Shown one piece after another: positions 34,901 through 49,900 of a DNA stretch of 64,000 bases. The position numbers and the translations under genes were made by a program. The stretch's first letter is position 1. Each line of letters starts with the position of its first letter. The notes below the pieces were generated by a model. The model had not been told where the DNA came from, did not search any database, and was given only the letters and a program-made list of their open reading frames with translations. Source of the stretch: Nematostella vectensis (taxonomy: Eukaryota; Cnidaria; Anthozoa; Actiniaria; Edwardsiidae); assembly GCF_932526225.1 (NCBI RefSeq), contig NC_064042.1, positions 16,484,751 through 16,548,750 on the forward strand, written 5' to 3'.

Positions 34901-37900
34901 TGTCGCTGCAATGAACAGGATTAAAAGGCATCAAATCAAACTCCAACCTTTACCCTTTCTTTCAACCTTTCACCCATCTTTCTAACTTTCTACCTTACCT
35001 CTCTCTTTTCAACCTTCAGCCCTTTTTCAACCTTCAACCTCTTTCAACCTTCTCCCCTCTCTCAACCTTCACCCCTCTTTCAACCTTCTCCCATCTTTCA
35101 ACCCTCAACCCTTTTTCGACTCTCAACCCTCTTTTAACCTTTATCCCTCTTCCAACCTTCTACCCTCTTTTAACCATTTCCCCTTTTTTAACCCTCAACC
35201 CTCTTTCAACCTTCACCCCTCAATCAACCTTCTCCCCTCTTTCAGCCTTCAAACCTCTTTCAACCTTCACCCTCGTTCGACCCTCAACCCTGCTTTACCC
35301 CTCTTTCAAGCACGTTTTCAAGACTCTTTCACATTCGCCTCTTTTCCAGGGACTATTGACATTCCCCTCACCTCACGCCTCTATTCCAGGCACTCTAGAA
35401 TCCACACCAGTTTCGTGCTTCGCCTCAAGTACTATTGCTTTTCCTTGTCCTTTTGGAGGTATTTTCCTATAGCGCATAAGTAAGCGTTGCCATTTACCCA
35501 ATCGTTTGTATGCGTCTCTTATTTTGCCATTTTCCCAATTGTTTTTACGCGTCTCTTATTTTGCCATTTACTCAATTGTTTGCATGCGTTTATTATATTT
35601 CCATTTGCCCAATTGTTTTCCATGTGTGTCAAGAAGTAAAACAAATGCGACTTACAGAGCAAAGTACTCGTTCCAAAAAGGATTATGGGTATCCTTCAAC
35701 AAACTGGTCCTCTTGCGCTGATGCGGGTTTCCTGTGGAGATGATGCAGTAGGGGCTGATGTTTCCTGTGAACGCGTGGAAACATTAGTGACTCATTGATT
35801 TCACACAACAGCAGGGGATGACGCCAAGCTTCTTTACATGAATGCGTGACGTAAAGATCTAACAAATACGGGGACGACGTTACGCTTCTCAAACATGAGC
35901 ACGTTACAACAACGCAAGATTTCACACAGCACGGAATGACGTCACGCTTTTCATAAATGATCACGTGACAACATAAGTATCACAAAGATGTCCCACAACA
36001 TTAGGGTATGACGTCACACTTATCTTATATAAACACATCGTAATAATAATCACACAATACACGCAAATGCATCGTGAAAACGGAACAAAAAATATGCGGA
36101 AATAAGGATAAAAAGCCTGCATTGAATGCCCTCGCAATGATCTGTTTGTTTTCTTTGAATATGCTGGTACTGTTTGGCATAAGTTTAACATATGTGACGT
36201 CATCTACGTACCACCATGTTCCTTGGAGGTCAGTCCCATGGCCTTGATAACTATAAAACAAGACAAACAGGTTGACCTCAGGAAAGCCAGCGACAATGTT
36301 AGTTCAATTGGCATAACTGTTGTAAAATACTTTCTTCTATTTGAATGAATTATCTGGATACAAGGAACTCTGGATGCTACTCCAAAATTGGGAAGTGATG
36401 ATATTGAAATTTAAGGGCATTTAATAGTCTTTGTTGCAATTTTTTTCCAGGAGAAAGAGAGGCAGACAAAGAGAGGTTCATACCAGACAAAGCCATGTTA
36501 TAGCTAGTATATCAATGAACTTTGTACTTTGTCACTCAATTACTATTTTTACCTTTTGTTAGTTAATCATCAATGAACTTTGTACATATACTAGCTATAA
36601 CATGCCATTGTAACTCATTTATAACCTGAAGAAGGCAGGTATTGGCCTGCCGAAATATCGTTCTAAAAAACATAAATCTGCGTTGTTGTCGACTTTTTCT
36701 TTTAAAGGTTTTATGAGTTATTAGTGGTGGTGGCGAATTTGTGTGGGTGGCGGGTTGACCGGGTAACGCTTGGCGATTCCAAAGCTTGTTGTGGTTAATC
36801 ATGGACCCTAGCAAATAGTGTGACAAACCTTTCACAAGCAGTTTTCCTTCTTCACCAAGACAGGACTTTAGGATCGGAGGAGCGAATCGATCTTTGCCAA
36901 GACTTCCCTAATAAAGAGAAAAAGGTATGAACAGCAAGAACGCAGCAATGCTACACTTATGCCTGTTCGCTGAGTAACTTATCCCCCAGTGACGTTTTCT
37001 CTCCTCTTCTATTAGAACGAAAAAACGAAAAAAGGCGTCGTTGGGTCCAGGCGACGGTTCAATATTACGTCGCTTGAAAGTCGTGATGTGGTTCGGCAGA
37101 ATATGTAAGGGTTAAATACCGAGGACGGAGGCAGTTTGCCGCATTACAGCCCGGATACATATACTTTGCCCAATACAAAAGCTATGAACGACTGGTGCGC
37201 CTCGCTGCACTCGTTTCAAGGCCGTAACGCCTATAAGGGCCTGCAGAATTTTTTTTAATAATAATAGGGAAATGATCTTTGTATCCTGCTACAACACCCC
37301 CCCCCCCCCAAGTATTTTTTTAGCTAAATGTATTCCTCCCTCTGTGAAGGTGGAATCATATTTTTATCTATTGTAAAGCATATTTTCATCTATTGTAAAG
37401 CATATTTTCTTCTATTGTAAAGCATATTTTCATCTATTGTAAATCATATTTTCATCTATTGTAAAGCATATTTTCATCTATTGTAAAGCATATTTTTATC
37501 TAATTTTCTATTCTATTTTCTTTTGTCACATGTATACTATCGTATAAGCTTTTTTTAGTGCTTTGGAATTGAAAAAAAAGAAGAGAACTTTGACGTTATC
37601 TCGGCAAAGTGTTAGTAAGGTGATTTGAAGGACAAAATAATCTTACAGGAGCTAGTGAAAGGGTTCATTTTTCTTCGCCCCAAATAGGCCAGATGAGTGA
37701 AGTGCAAGTCTTTTTAGGTTGTGAATCTTTGTGAAAATTCGGCGAAAAAAAGCAAGTATTTAAAATATGAGACGTTTTGCTTTAAAAAATATAAGTTAGA
37801 CAATAATAATGAATTGCAATAACAAGAACAAGCATCACATGTTTGCTTTCCTTGAGCATAGAGAGCATATTTTTGCATATTCTTAATGGATCAGTTATCA

Positions 37901-40900
37901 TAAAAAACAAATCCATAAAAAGATGCAACGCGTCTAATGTGTTGAATTCGTTAAAAAAATCATTATTATCATGGTTTATTTTTATACTTTAATAAATAAT
38001 TTTCATACCTTTATTTTTAACACTCTCGAAATCCTTCGAGATGTTAAAAAAGGCATTTTACACACACATATATAAATATTAAATATTTCAATATTTAATT
38101 TTTTCTCTGTCACAAATTTCAAATTATCCCTCCACTTTTTTCCACTTTTTCGTGTTTTAAAACAATCGCCTTGGAGAGTATTTCCCTAATTACGGCTAGC
38201 CAATCTCCGTAGCATTCGTCGGTGTTCAAGTAGTCAGTTGCCAAAACAGAAACATCGGAAAAGACTCGACGTCTGTTCTGCTTATTTCAAAGTATAAAGC
38301 AGACTATTCATAGACAAGAGCAAAGATTTTGATATTCGATTTCATAGCTTGTTTAAAATCTTGAAAGGCTGTCAAAAAAACGCGTAAGCACTCGAACTAA
38401 GATTGCCTTTGTACACAAAATATCTCATCTGTAGCAAAAAGCTTGTTCTCATACTGCTTACCTGAAAGGTTCGGCCACTAACACACACGTAGACATACAC
38501 GTTAACATGATAGTTGTTCTCCATGCATGCAATAGACCGTGGTCTCGGCCGATCGCTCATTTTCGCGCGCTTTTCCCTGGCAAATGTTTCCATCTTGTCG
38601 TCTTTTTAGCGAACTGACATGATGCGATTTGGTCGAGAATTCCCAATGATGTTGTTAACGGCTGTTTTATTTTGAAAGCGTGTTTCGCCAAAGACTCCCC
38701 TTTTCGATATGTCTAAAGCTCAGCTGGTAGCTAGACAAAGCTAAGGTTTGACCGAAGAGAAGCAATTAACGAGGCAAACAACAACACAAGAAAGCAGAAT
38801 ACAAATGAGCTGATTCGAGACAAAGATCACAAATGCGCCTATCACAGCACAGAATCTGAGAGTTCAGAAAACGCAATTTTCATACATTATTTTGGTACTT
38901 TTTTTACAAAGGCAATCACCTGTTCTGCATGAATAATAAATGATATAGGAAGACTGGTGAAAAACATTGCCTGGTGGTTAGCACAATCTCGCCAGGTGTA
39001 CAATAGAAATATCGCATCTTCTGAAGACATGTGAAAACAAATCATAAATATATTCCAGCACATTTTGCTGACTTCTTAAAAGCCATTGAGAGAGTTTTTT
39101 CATTATCGCAAAACCAATTGAAAAAGGCCCGAGAAAAAATAAACGCATCAATCCAGTACATCTCTAGCTACGTGTCAGAGTCACGCAAGAACTGCGTGAC
39201 GACATGCAAGCATCGCTTGACTCCGACACTAGCGGGTGCGAATTAATGCATATGTTTCTTTTCAAAGTTTTATTTTCCGTGAACTGAGATCTTTAAAATT
39301 ACAAAGCAACATAGTAAATTTGATTTAAGATTTAGTATGTGTAGATGTTATATTCTCTCAAATTTTTACTTTTCATTTTAATTTTAATCAACCGTGAAGA
39401 TTTCCGGGTTTAAGTTTTAAGTGCGAAAAATGCTAGCCCAAGGCAGACTCTATTGCCTTAATTCGCACCAAGCCAATCACAGGTAGCCCAACCTTTCTTT
39501 TTCATATCTCTATCGATGACGCGAGCTTGGCCCATCCCCCGTTAGTTTAAAAAGTCGTAAGAGGCCCTGCGTACACACCGGCGCATCCACAGGAATTTTC
39601 TCGCAACCACGGGACTATCGCATAGTTCACCACTTCCTTGAACTTTCTACACCATTACCTTTTTAAATGATGCACTGAGCTTGCGCAAAAGAAATAATCC
39701 GTTATTAGCCTAAGTATTTACAACGCTTATCAACTGCGTATATATTCTGTCATCTAATTTACTTTCTTTTTTTTTTCTATTCATCTGTTCATAGTTTCGC
39801 ATCAGTTTGAACTATAAAGCATAACCTAGATCTCTTTGGCAACCTAGATCACTTTGGTCATTAATCCATAAGTCAGACTTTATTTGTAGCCAAATCCGAC
39901 AATAAATGTTCCATGGAGATACTGCAAATGCATAAAAAATGCCTTTTTGTTTCGGGGGTGGTCAGATTTTTATCAGAAAACTCCCTCCCCTCCACCCTCT
40001 CTCCCCAAGAAAAATTAGGTCCATTTTTTTTGGATTTCGCACCCCCTCCCCCCCCCCCCCCCCCCCAAGAAAAATACTGGCCTGAGTATATAGGGCTAGC
40101 TAATAAATTCATTTGAAAATAGAGTCTCGGCCTCTGACTCTGTAATCTTGGGGTATACCCAGTGCCGTGCTCGCAAAGGTTAATCAGTATTGTTCCAATG
40201 CTGAAAAAAATGCTATAAAAAAAAGACAAATTGTTCTTTTTTCCCCAAAAATGGTAAAAGTGCAAGTGGTTGTAAGTGGTTAGTATTTCTTGCTGGTAAA
40301 TAAGTAGTAGCGCTACCGTTACTGGAATTTCTGAACTGCGGAAGAAATGAAGATACCTAGTGTGCTTGGTATACTGCAAGGTAGAGGAAACCACAAAACA
40401 CAGCAAATAACTCACATTATGATTTCTAGCTGTTTTTTTTAAGATTAAAATATTTTGTTCTTTTGCTAGACTTATTGGGAAATTTGTTGTTCTGGCGAAC
40501 TCGATCGCCAGTATCGGACCAATCAGACGTCCAGCGAATTCGCACCAGACAGAACTGGCGATTCTCGGCCGGCTATATTCTCTCGTACGAGCGTACAAAA
40601 TCGCCTAGTGTGTCGTAGACAAGCGCTCTGGGGCTTAATTAATTTATGACTCGCGAGGGGAGATCTCCTCACCATCATCGAACAGTTAAAGAAAAAAAAA
40701 ACTAACAAAAAGTTCAGTACACCTTTATCGTTATTCGAAGTTCGGGCACTTTTAAACTTTAAACAGAAAGTTTACAGTTATTGAAGTTATGCGTACTGGA
40801 AACATAACAACATAACGACATAAAAACTTAACGACATAAGAGAAAAAAACTTTTTTTTATGTTGTTATGTCCATGTCTTATGTCGATGTTATGTTGTTAT

Positions 40901-43900
40901 GTCTGCACCTGCTTTAAGACATCACGATTTAGTCATATTCGACCTGTTTATGACATGTCTTTTAAAAAGTGTCGCATACAACTAAACCGTGCTGCCTGAA
41001 TGAGCGTTTGAGTCCTCGTATTCCGTGGAGCTCACCTCTTCTTGCTTGGCAGCTTCCGTGAGCGGGATGTTGGTGACGGTCTTACATATCACCTGCTTCA
41101 CCTTCTCCTCAACGGCCTCTATGGTGGCAGCGTCAACCTCGTCCTGTACAGAATTAACCAGTAAAATGCGCGATATAATAGACTTAACCAATATTGAAGC
41201 GCGATATAATAGACTTGCACAATAGGTAAGCGTGATAGAATAGAATTGACCAATAAAACAAGCTTAAAGAAACCATTTTATTTCATATGAAAACAACCTG
41301 CTATGACGGGAGGCGTGATTTTTTACGATTAAGTGTCAAGAAGTTTCTCGTTATCATCTGCAAGAGATCATTTATAAGAGGTCTTTATCATCGCGAGCGT
41401 TTTACTATTGACTGTACTGTTTGCTTTTAATAAATAACATGTTAACGTCAATAAGTGACAGTTACTTTAGCCAGGGAGTTACTGTAGGGGATGTCGACCA
41501 GCCACTCCTTTGCTGTTGTTTACATTTGGTCTAACTGTAATAAAACTTCAAACTTCCAACCATAATTAAAGTCGAGTAACAATATTTGATTAAATCTATC
41601 TCAAGTACTAGCTTGAGTCAGCGGGTAGAAATTAATGCTTTGTGTGACTCGATATTAAGCGGTAGTGTAAAATGGCGGCGATATTGGCCTTCCTAAAAGA
41701 TAAAAGTAACATTTACACTGTTGTAGAAATGTTACATACACATAAAACATCAACATCATCATCAGTGAGATGACTCAAAATCAGCGTGTTGTATAATTAA
41801 TACAACTGTTCAAGAACTCAACTCAAATAAATTTCCGTGGAGAACAAACTTATCGGATTGTTGTAAGCAGGTACGTACAGGTAGCATTGCACGGCGGATT
41901 TGACATTCGATTACAAAAAGCTTTGACTGATATAAACGATTCCTTTAATTGCTTTTAAGAATCCGACACATCACTTGCTAATGATAACTCTCGAGTTAAA
42001 TGCACAGGCCAATAATCTAGTTTGAAAACAATAAAAAATAAAATCTTGCTAGCTCCGACAGATGTAGCAGGTGACTTGGGTAAACATTTCGCGATAGTGT
42101 AGCGTTTGAATTTTTTCTACCAGGGCACATGACAGAATTTGACTCACCCCATTTCTCTCCTCAACCGTAGTTTTAATAGAGCATTGAAGTTTTGATTCTT
42201 CCGCGCGCTCCAACACTTCATTCCCTATCACTGGTCAAATCAAATATCTCTTAGCGTGAAAACAACTTGACTTGAGGTTGAACTACCAAAATCGACCAAC
42301 ACCGAACCGTTTAAAACCTTTACCTTGCGTGGAATTCTCCTGACCCATTTTTGAATTGGCTTCTTCGCGAGAATTTGATGGATCTACTGATTTATATATA
42401 AAACCACGTACTTTTTACGGATGTTCCAATTTTTTGATACCATTTTTTCAAGTGTTTTCAATAATTGATTAAGGGCGCTACTCCGGTGCCTCGTGCACGG
42501 CCTGGGTCTGGGTACCAGCTGACATCATTTCTATGACGTCATACATCACGTGACATAAGAAAAAAACAAGAAAAACAAATAGAACACTAACTTTTGTCTC
42601 AGATGAATTTAATTAGCAATCACTCGAAGCATATTAATCCTTATCGAAGTTAAATTTCCCACAAGACTCAGGCACTTTAGTTCTGATTATAAGACCAAGA
42701 TGCTGTCCTCAACGAAGCCAAGTGACTGCATTCCCAATCTGTATTATGTTGCTTTCTAAAGATAAACTGGTAACGTTTATATTTTTGTTTGATGTGACTT
42801 TTGAGAGAATAGTGCTACGATGCAAGTTTCATTTTGTTGACGGGTCGTGAGCCATATTAGCTTATGTCAGCTAGCGTCGGGAGGGTGGAAAGGAAAGCTT
42901 AGCAAAACAAAGGGCCATAGGGGCGTGACACTGAGAGTGTCACAGACAAGCACATGCGAGGAAAGAGTGAGAAGGGAGACAGACATTAAGCACATTAGGG
43001 GCAGTGTAAAAAGGGACACAATGACAACTTTCTGGCTTTTTATAGCACAGTTACCTTTGAGATGACATTGGTAGAGAGGTCAATTTCAGGTTTACCAATA
43101 AACTTGGAATTCAGCTCGAGTCGATAAGGCGTGCTTGTCAACTGGATGGCAACCTTTTACAAAGATAACGATAACTAGGTTACATCCAAATTCGTGAGAA
43201 TCCATTATCATTATTATAAGCAATTTTGGATTCTGGAAAGTCGCGCAACAGCGGATTTGCTTTAATTATAACGAAGTTTTTAGACAGCTTAATAAGTAAC
43301 TGATGTAATGAGTATCTTGTTTTGCAAACACGTGACCTAATCGTATGCAAATTAGCTAATTTGACCGGGTTTCCTGTGGATGGAGGTCTAACGAAAATCC
43401 AATATGGTGGCCGTACACCACCAACCGTAGCGATCTGTATAGTTGGTCCAATCAATCACAATATTCTGTGCTTTTCTTAGATTATGAAGTTGTTGTCCAC
43501 AAAGCATATATAGCTGTTTTTTTCTTATTGGGGGAGGGGGAATACTGAGACTGCAATTAATATTCTATGTACTAAAATATGTGTCAAATTAAACTGTTTG
43601 ATTTTATTCGTAAAGTAAGCAAGTGAATGCATTACATCAGTACACATTTTTTTGGATGACTGTGAAAATGAATCATGGCGGAGCCAGCGCGGCCGCAGGC
43701 CGCGCGCGGAGCTCCATAGGTATAGAAATATGGTAAGCTATGCGACTTGGTTTTGTGGTCATCGCGCGGTTACCCTGTGGTGTCACAAATCAGCCAGTAA
43801 CCAGCCGCGCAACTCTCAAGCCTCTCTCGGTCTTACGGGTTTGTGTGTTTTTAGTTCAAAGTTCGTATGTTCACAGAAAAAAAAGGCAGTATTTAATGAG

Positions 43901-46900
43901 AAAATATGCGGATTTAAATGGACTGAAGTCTTTTAGGAACCGTTCTGTCTGAAGTACGAGTCGATAGTAAAATCTACCCGATCGTCCCCCCGCATGTCGC
44001 AACAGCTAAATAGAGGAGGACTATGGAGGATTATACCATTGTACATTCATTCACGTCTATATTTATGTAAAGAGATCCTGAGAAGAAAGGGCCTTGATGT
44101 CTGTTTTCAGCTATAAAAATCATTCGCTTGTGTCGACGAGTTCCTTGCTAGCAGAAATTCGACAACTTCACAGTTTACAACAAAAGCGAACAACACAACC
44201 ACAACATACTTCGATACTTCGATTTATTACTCCTATAAGTAGCTTTCGCTAATACTAGGAGGCATATAGAGCTAAAATAATTACAATAAGTGTTGCTCAA
44301 ATAATAACGAATAATTATGATACAAAGAGTATTAAAGAGTAACTGTATAAGTAAATATTGTAATTATTGTATAATTATGATACAAAGAGTATTAAAGAGT
44401 AACTGTAGCAAAAACAAACATCAATGTATAAATAAGTAAATAAATAAATAAATAAGTAAATAGATAAAAAAAGAAAACAGGATAGATACTTGAGACAAAT
44501 AGGTAATAAACAAATAAATAAATTAGTAGTGAATAACAAGCAGACAAACGAAATATTTAATGGACCCTTCCCCCTACGGCGCTCCACACCCCCATCCACA
44601 CCAGAATCACTCGCAACCGCTTCAACAAGCATTGCAGAGGACTCCGGCGCAGACAGAAGCACAGAACGCCACAAGGGGAAAGGACCATTGAGGATCTAAA
44701 TGCTAACACAAGTAACATGCACTTTAAATCTAATTGCAGATAAATGATATAGATAAATAGCTAAATACATAAATAATAAATAGATAAATAGCTAAATAAA
44801 TAAATAAATGAATGAATAATAAATAAACAAACAAACTAAGCAGCTAATGGGTTGGGGATCTAAAGCCTGCGCAAGTAGCTAGGTACTTGTAGAGATCTAA
44901 CTGCAGGCTGAACAGCAGCCTTATACTTGGCAAGGGTATTAATTGATTTGACGTCGTTGGGGAGCAAATTCCAGATTCTTATGGCTCTAGCGAAAAAAGA
45001 ATAGTTGAAAGCTAGGGTATTTGCTTGCAATTGGTTATAATACAGCTCTTTGCGCCTGGTGGATCTGGTTGATCGCGTGACAAGATCAGGTAATTTAGCA
45101 TATATAAGACTATTATGAAATTTATAAAATAAGATAGCCTGACTAGTTAAACGTCTTTGTTCAAGAGTGTCCCAAGATAGGTCTTTAACAAGTTTTGTGG
45201 TACTTGCATACGGGTCATATGTGTTGGTGACGAACCGTGCAGCGTTCTTTTGCACTTGTTCCAGGCGATTGACATCGGTATCAGTATAAGGGTTCCAAGC
45301 TGGAGCTGCGTATTCAAGAATAGGTCTTACTAAGGTAAAGTATGCTCTCTCTTTAACTAGCTGACTGCATGGTTTCAAAGTCCTGCGAAGAAGACCAAGA
45401 ACTTTGTTTGCCTTATCCGAGATTTTAGATGCGTGGGGGCCCCAGCGAAGATTGGAGGAACAGCGTACTCCAAGGTAATCTTGCTCTGCAACTTTGGATA
45501 GAGACTTATTGTTGATGGAGTAAGTATGCAAGGATGGTTTGCGCTTGTTTGTGATAGAAAGCAGATGACACTTAGACACGTTGAATTCCATTTGCCAATC
45601 ATTTGACCATTTAGTTAAGTTATCCAGGTCTTGCTGGAGCACTTGATGATCAATTTGCTTGCAATTGGTTATAATACAGCTCTTTGCGCCTGGTGGATCT
45701 GGTTGATCGCGTGACAAGATCAGGTAATTTAGCATATATAAGACTATTATGAAATTTATAAAATAAGATAGCCTGACTAGTTAAACGTCTTTGTTCAAGA
45801 GTGTCCCAAGATAGGTCTTTAACAAGTTTTGTGGTACTTGCATACGGGTCATATGTGTTGGTGACGAACCGGAAGCGACAGAAAGCGAAAAAAAAAAAAA
45901 AACTGCCAAGGTGAGTTTTAGACGACGATTTGTATTGAGAATATGAAAGTTATTTTTCTTTTATTCTTGTGCTTTTATAATGCTCGTTTGTTCGTTTTTT
46001 TTTTCCCATAACCAATCGCTCAGACTAAAACACCGTACCAGCTTTAGTTTGACGTCAAGATGCCATATCAAAGTCATATTATATCCATGTTTTGATGTAA
46101 ATACGTAAATAGTTACAAGTTCTATAAATTCAGGCGTATATTCCTCACGGTAAGTAAGAATTTAACGACAGAAATACGTAGTAGTCTAGTTACTGTATCA
46201 ATGCCACTTAGCTTGTTGGATTTATACATTTGTTTCTAGAGTTTGCTTTGAGAATTCGTGGTCTAATCAAACATGTTGAGCATAACACATCCTTTGATAT
46301 TCTTCGTTCTCTCTATACTTTATTGACTGCGTTGAGATATTTAATAAAGGCTGACAAATATTATTCTGTCATATATTGCTAAAGAAGACCTTTCTTGTCT
46401 TTATATTCTGTGTATTTTGTCTTTTCAAAGATACAGCAGTATTTTTTCAACATTATCATAACTACTTTAACTTTACAATTACAAAATAATTTTCTCTTGA
46501 AAAAAAAAATGCAACCCTTATTACCTATATTGTTTTTGCTTTTATATTGTCTGCATCTTGCATACTTTCTAATGTGTTTATTTATTTTTATTCAAATAGT
46601 TGTGGAAAATTAGTAAGGTTATAAATGGCATGCGTGGATCCAGGGTTTTTATAGAACAGCAGGCCACCATGCTAAAGGGTGGGTGCACCAATATGTAATG
46701 CATGACTGTAATATCCTTGGTGATGGAGTATTACCAGTATGTGATAGACAAAACTTCCATATGGCACCTGAAATGTATAACTGTATCATTATATCTTTGG
46801 AATGGTGTTTCATTCATTATTTGTTTCTTTGCAAGGGCAAAGCTGGTCAGAATGTAGCTTTGATACAAGTTCTATACTTCTATAAAGGGAAGAGGTTTTT

Positions 46901-49900
46901 ATTAGATCAAAGTTACTTAAATTATATAAAGATAACAACAAACTTGTGCTTTTTCAATAATATATTTGCAAAGAAAACAGTTTTATATCAATCCTAAAGG
47001 TAATAGGGAAAGGGAAAAATACTAGGAAAGTACTCAGTCAAGTTATTATTGCATTATTGTTATAAATGTTTTTAGAATAGAGTAACATTTTTTTTCAAAT
47101 AGAGTCACATTTCTCCCTTTTCTCTGCTCCCCATTGACTTTTTGTTTATTTGTATATTTATTCCTCTCTGCCCCCAACATAGATCAATTAACATGGTTTG
47201 GTTTGAAATTAGAAACTTTCAGTAATTTAGGATTTGCCTCCATTGCATTCATTTTTAGTAGCCTGTATGAGTGGATCCAAAGTTTCTAAAAATATGGCCA
47301 AAGGGTGGGTACACTAGTATGTAATGCATGTCAGGAGGTATATTTGTGGAGTTTAATTTCAACACATTCTTCTGAATAATCAGTTGCAGTAGGTGAAAAC
47401 TACAGTATGGCATCGAATTCTTTGGAATACTGTTACATCCTTGATGTAACAGTATTATTTACAAGGTCAAAGCTTGTTAGAATGCTATTTTGATAAAAAT
47501 CAAAATATAGATAGTGGAGTTAAATAAGAGGGAAAATAAGAATTGACCATTAGACTCTTGAAAATCATTCTCGTCAACTAAGACACCTAAACTTTGACAG
47601 CCTTTTTCACACCAAGGTTTAGTATTTGTTAACTTTCATACTGCATATTAAATATTATTAAATGAGTGCTTTCTTGATACATTTGGAGGGGCCAATGCAA
47701 CAGACCCATACCGAGGATTTTTCTTGGGGGGGGGGGGGGGAGGGGGTTGAGAAATAAAAAAAGTGGACCCTATATTTCCGGGGTGGGGTGGGGGGGAGTT
47801 CTCTGATAAAAATCTCACCGCGCCTTTGCAGTATTTCCAGGGGAGGTTTAATGTCGGATTTGGCTACATACCAGAGTGAGTTTCGTCTACAAATAATAGC
47901 ACGCCTATTGAGAACTGAAAGTGTTCCTTTGGCGGCCGTTGTGTGTGTGTGTGTGTGTGTGTGTGTGGGGGGGGGGGGGTCGCAGCTCCTAGGTATGGGC
48001 CTTTACAATTCATAATGACATGGCAGTAAAAAAAAGACATTTTTAATCTCATTAAAAAAAAAAACATTTTAAAGACAACTAGAACCACCCAAATTACCCC
48101 ATCAGTCAACACAAAAAGGTATCAAATGCTGGCTACGCCTTTAGGCAGTGCCTAAATCTATATATTAACCACATAGAAATCATTTCTTGGAGCAAAGAGA
48201 GCTACATCATATTTAGTAAATTTGGTAACCTAACCAGTACATTTGTTTTCTTACTTTTACTTACTCTCTCTCCCTTTACTTACTCTCTCTCCCTTTACTT
48301 ACTCTCTCTCCCTTTACTTACTCTCTCTCGCTTTACTTACTCTCTCTCCCTTTACTTACTCTCTCTCCCTTTACTTACTCTCTCTCCCTTTACTTACTCT
48401 CTCTCCCTTTACTTACTCTCTCTCCCTTTACTTACTATCTCTCCCTTTACTTACTCTCTCTGTGCAAACTAGATCAAAAGATGCAAAATCAGAAAAAAAG
48501 AGCAAGACCAGATCAAAGGTGCAAAACAAATGTAGATGTGATGTCTTAATACACATCAGTCTTAATACAGATCAGTCTTAATACACATCCTATATAACAA
48601 CTGCATTTCTTTTTCTCTTTTTTCTTCTTCTAAATATTGTGATTTTAATCATTCACAAAATAGTTTGTGCAAATGACCACCTCAAAGGGTACAAATGTTT
48701 TTAGTAGAGCAATAAAAGGATGAAATCTTTGTTCTGCACCAGCCATCTCCTCAGATAAAAACAATTAGAACAAAGGAACGGTGTTGTAAGCATCCCACAC
48801 ATCAGGGGCTGGTTCAGGATGTTTTGAATGAGGTGGGGAAGGGGGCAATGTGCATTGGTGGATCCAGGGGAGTGGGGGGGAGTTTACTAGAAATTCTTAT
48901 GATCAAGGTTCTGATAAAAGATAGACAAAGGAGAAACAGTTTGTTTTGCCATTCATTTTTATCAGTTAGGATCATAACTAAAATTGGAGGTATCAGTTTA
49001 CCTCCTTATTATGCAAAATGGCGGCCATAGCCGCAGCGAGAGAGCCACGCAGAAAACTCTTCTGTCGGCCGAATAATTCTCCTACCTACGATTTATTGCG
49101 CTAACTGCATGCTAGAGGAACCCGGACGTCATGTTGTTAAGAGAATCAGTGCGATCGTGGCGATAAAATATATATTTCAAGATTTACGGCCAAAGTCACT
49201 CAAAATTTCGCCCTCATGTGTGCCTGATCGATCTGAGAAAGTTGGGATTTTCGTTAGGTCCGGACGGTGTCAGCAGGGAATACATCGGCAGAATCTACAA
49301 TAGTTTGTCATCATTTTGATGCTTTGAACAAGCGAATACCTCGTGGGTACCCCATGGGTAGCCCGCCATTTATTTTTTGTTTACGTTTTCGCAAGTGACA
49401 TGCTGTATCATGGAATCTCACGTCCAGTACCTGAGAGCGTGTTTGAGGTAACTCGCATACATCAAAGTCGCAGAAGAAAGGTAGCCGACTAAAACAAGCA
49501 AGAAGCAGAATTTTGGTTAACCTTTTTTGTCTTGTCTTTTCGTTTTGGTTGGGGTGCTACAGTAGCAGATGCGAATAAAAATAATCGATGAAATTGAAAG
49601 GGACTGGCCTAGTGAGTACATGAGTAGGAGCTTACTTATCTGGGATATTTTCTCAAGGGATGTGCTCTTGAGATACATGACAAGCGGAATTTTCTGCAGT
49701 ATGCTACAATAAATCATTGTATACCTATCTTAAACCATGCTAGATGGCAACTTATTTTACGTAGTGCATGATGCAAAGTTTGAGTTGATTCTGCCAAATA
49801 AACAAAGCAATTTCTGCCGTATTCTCTTTCGCTTGGTATAAAGATACATGGCTACGTTTAAAGACTTCTGCATGGAAAGGAATCAGACGTTTAGTGCTTA

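Noticed and set aside
39873-40598. A 241-codon open frame on the minus strand
   Set aside because: No recognisable domain. It runs through a poly-C dispersed repeat and has no splice or composition support.
43652-43952. Overlapping 70-94-codon open frames after a GC-rich hairpin
   Set aside because: No start context or domain. The GCGGCCGCAGGCCGC hairpin and ATGGCGGAGCCAGCGC segment look like repeat sequence.
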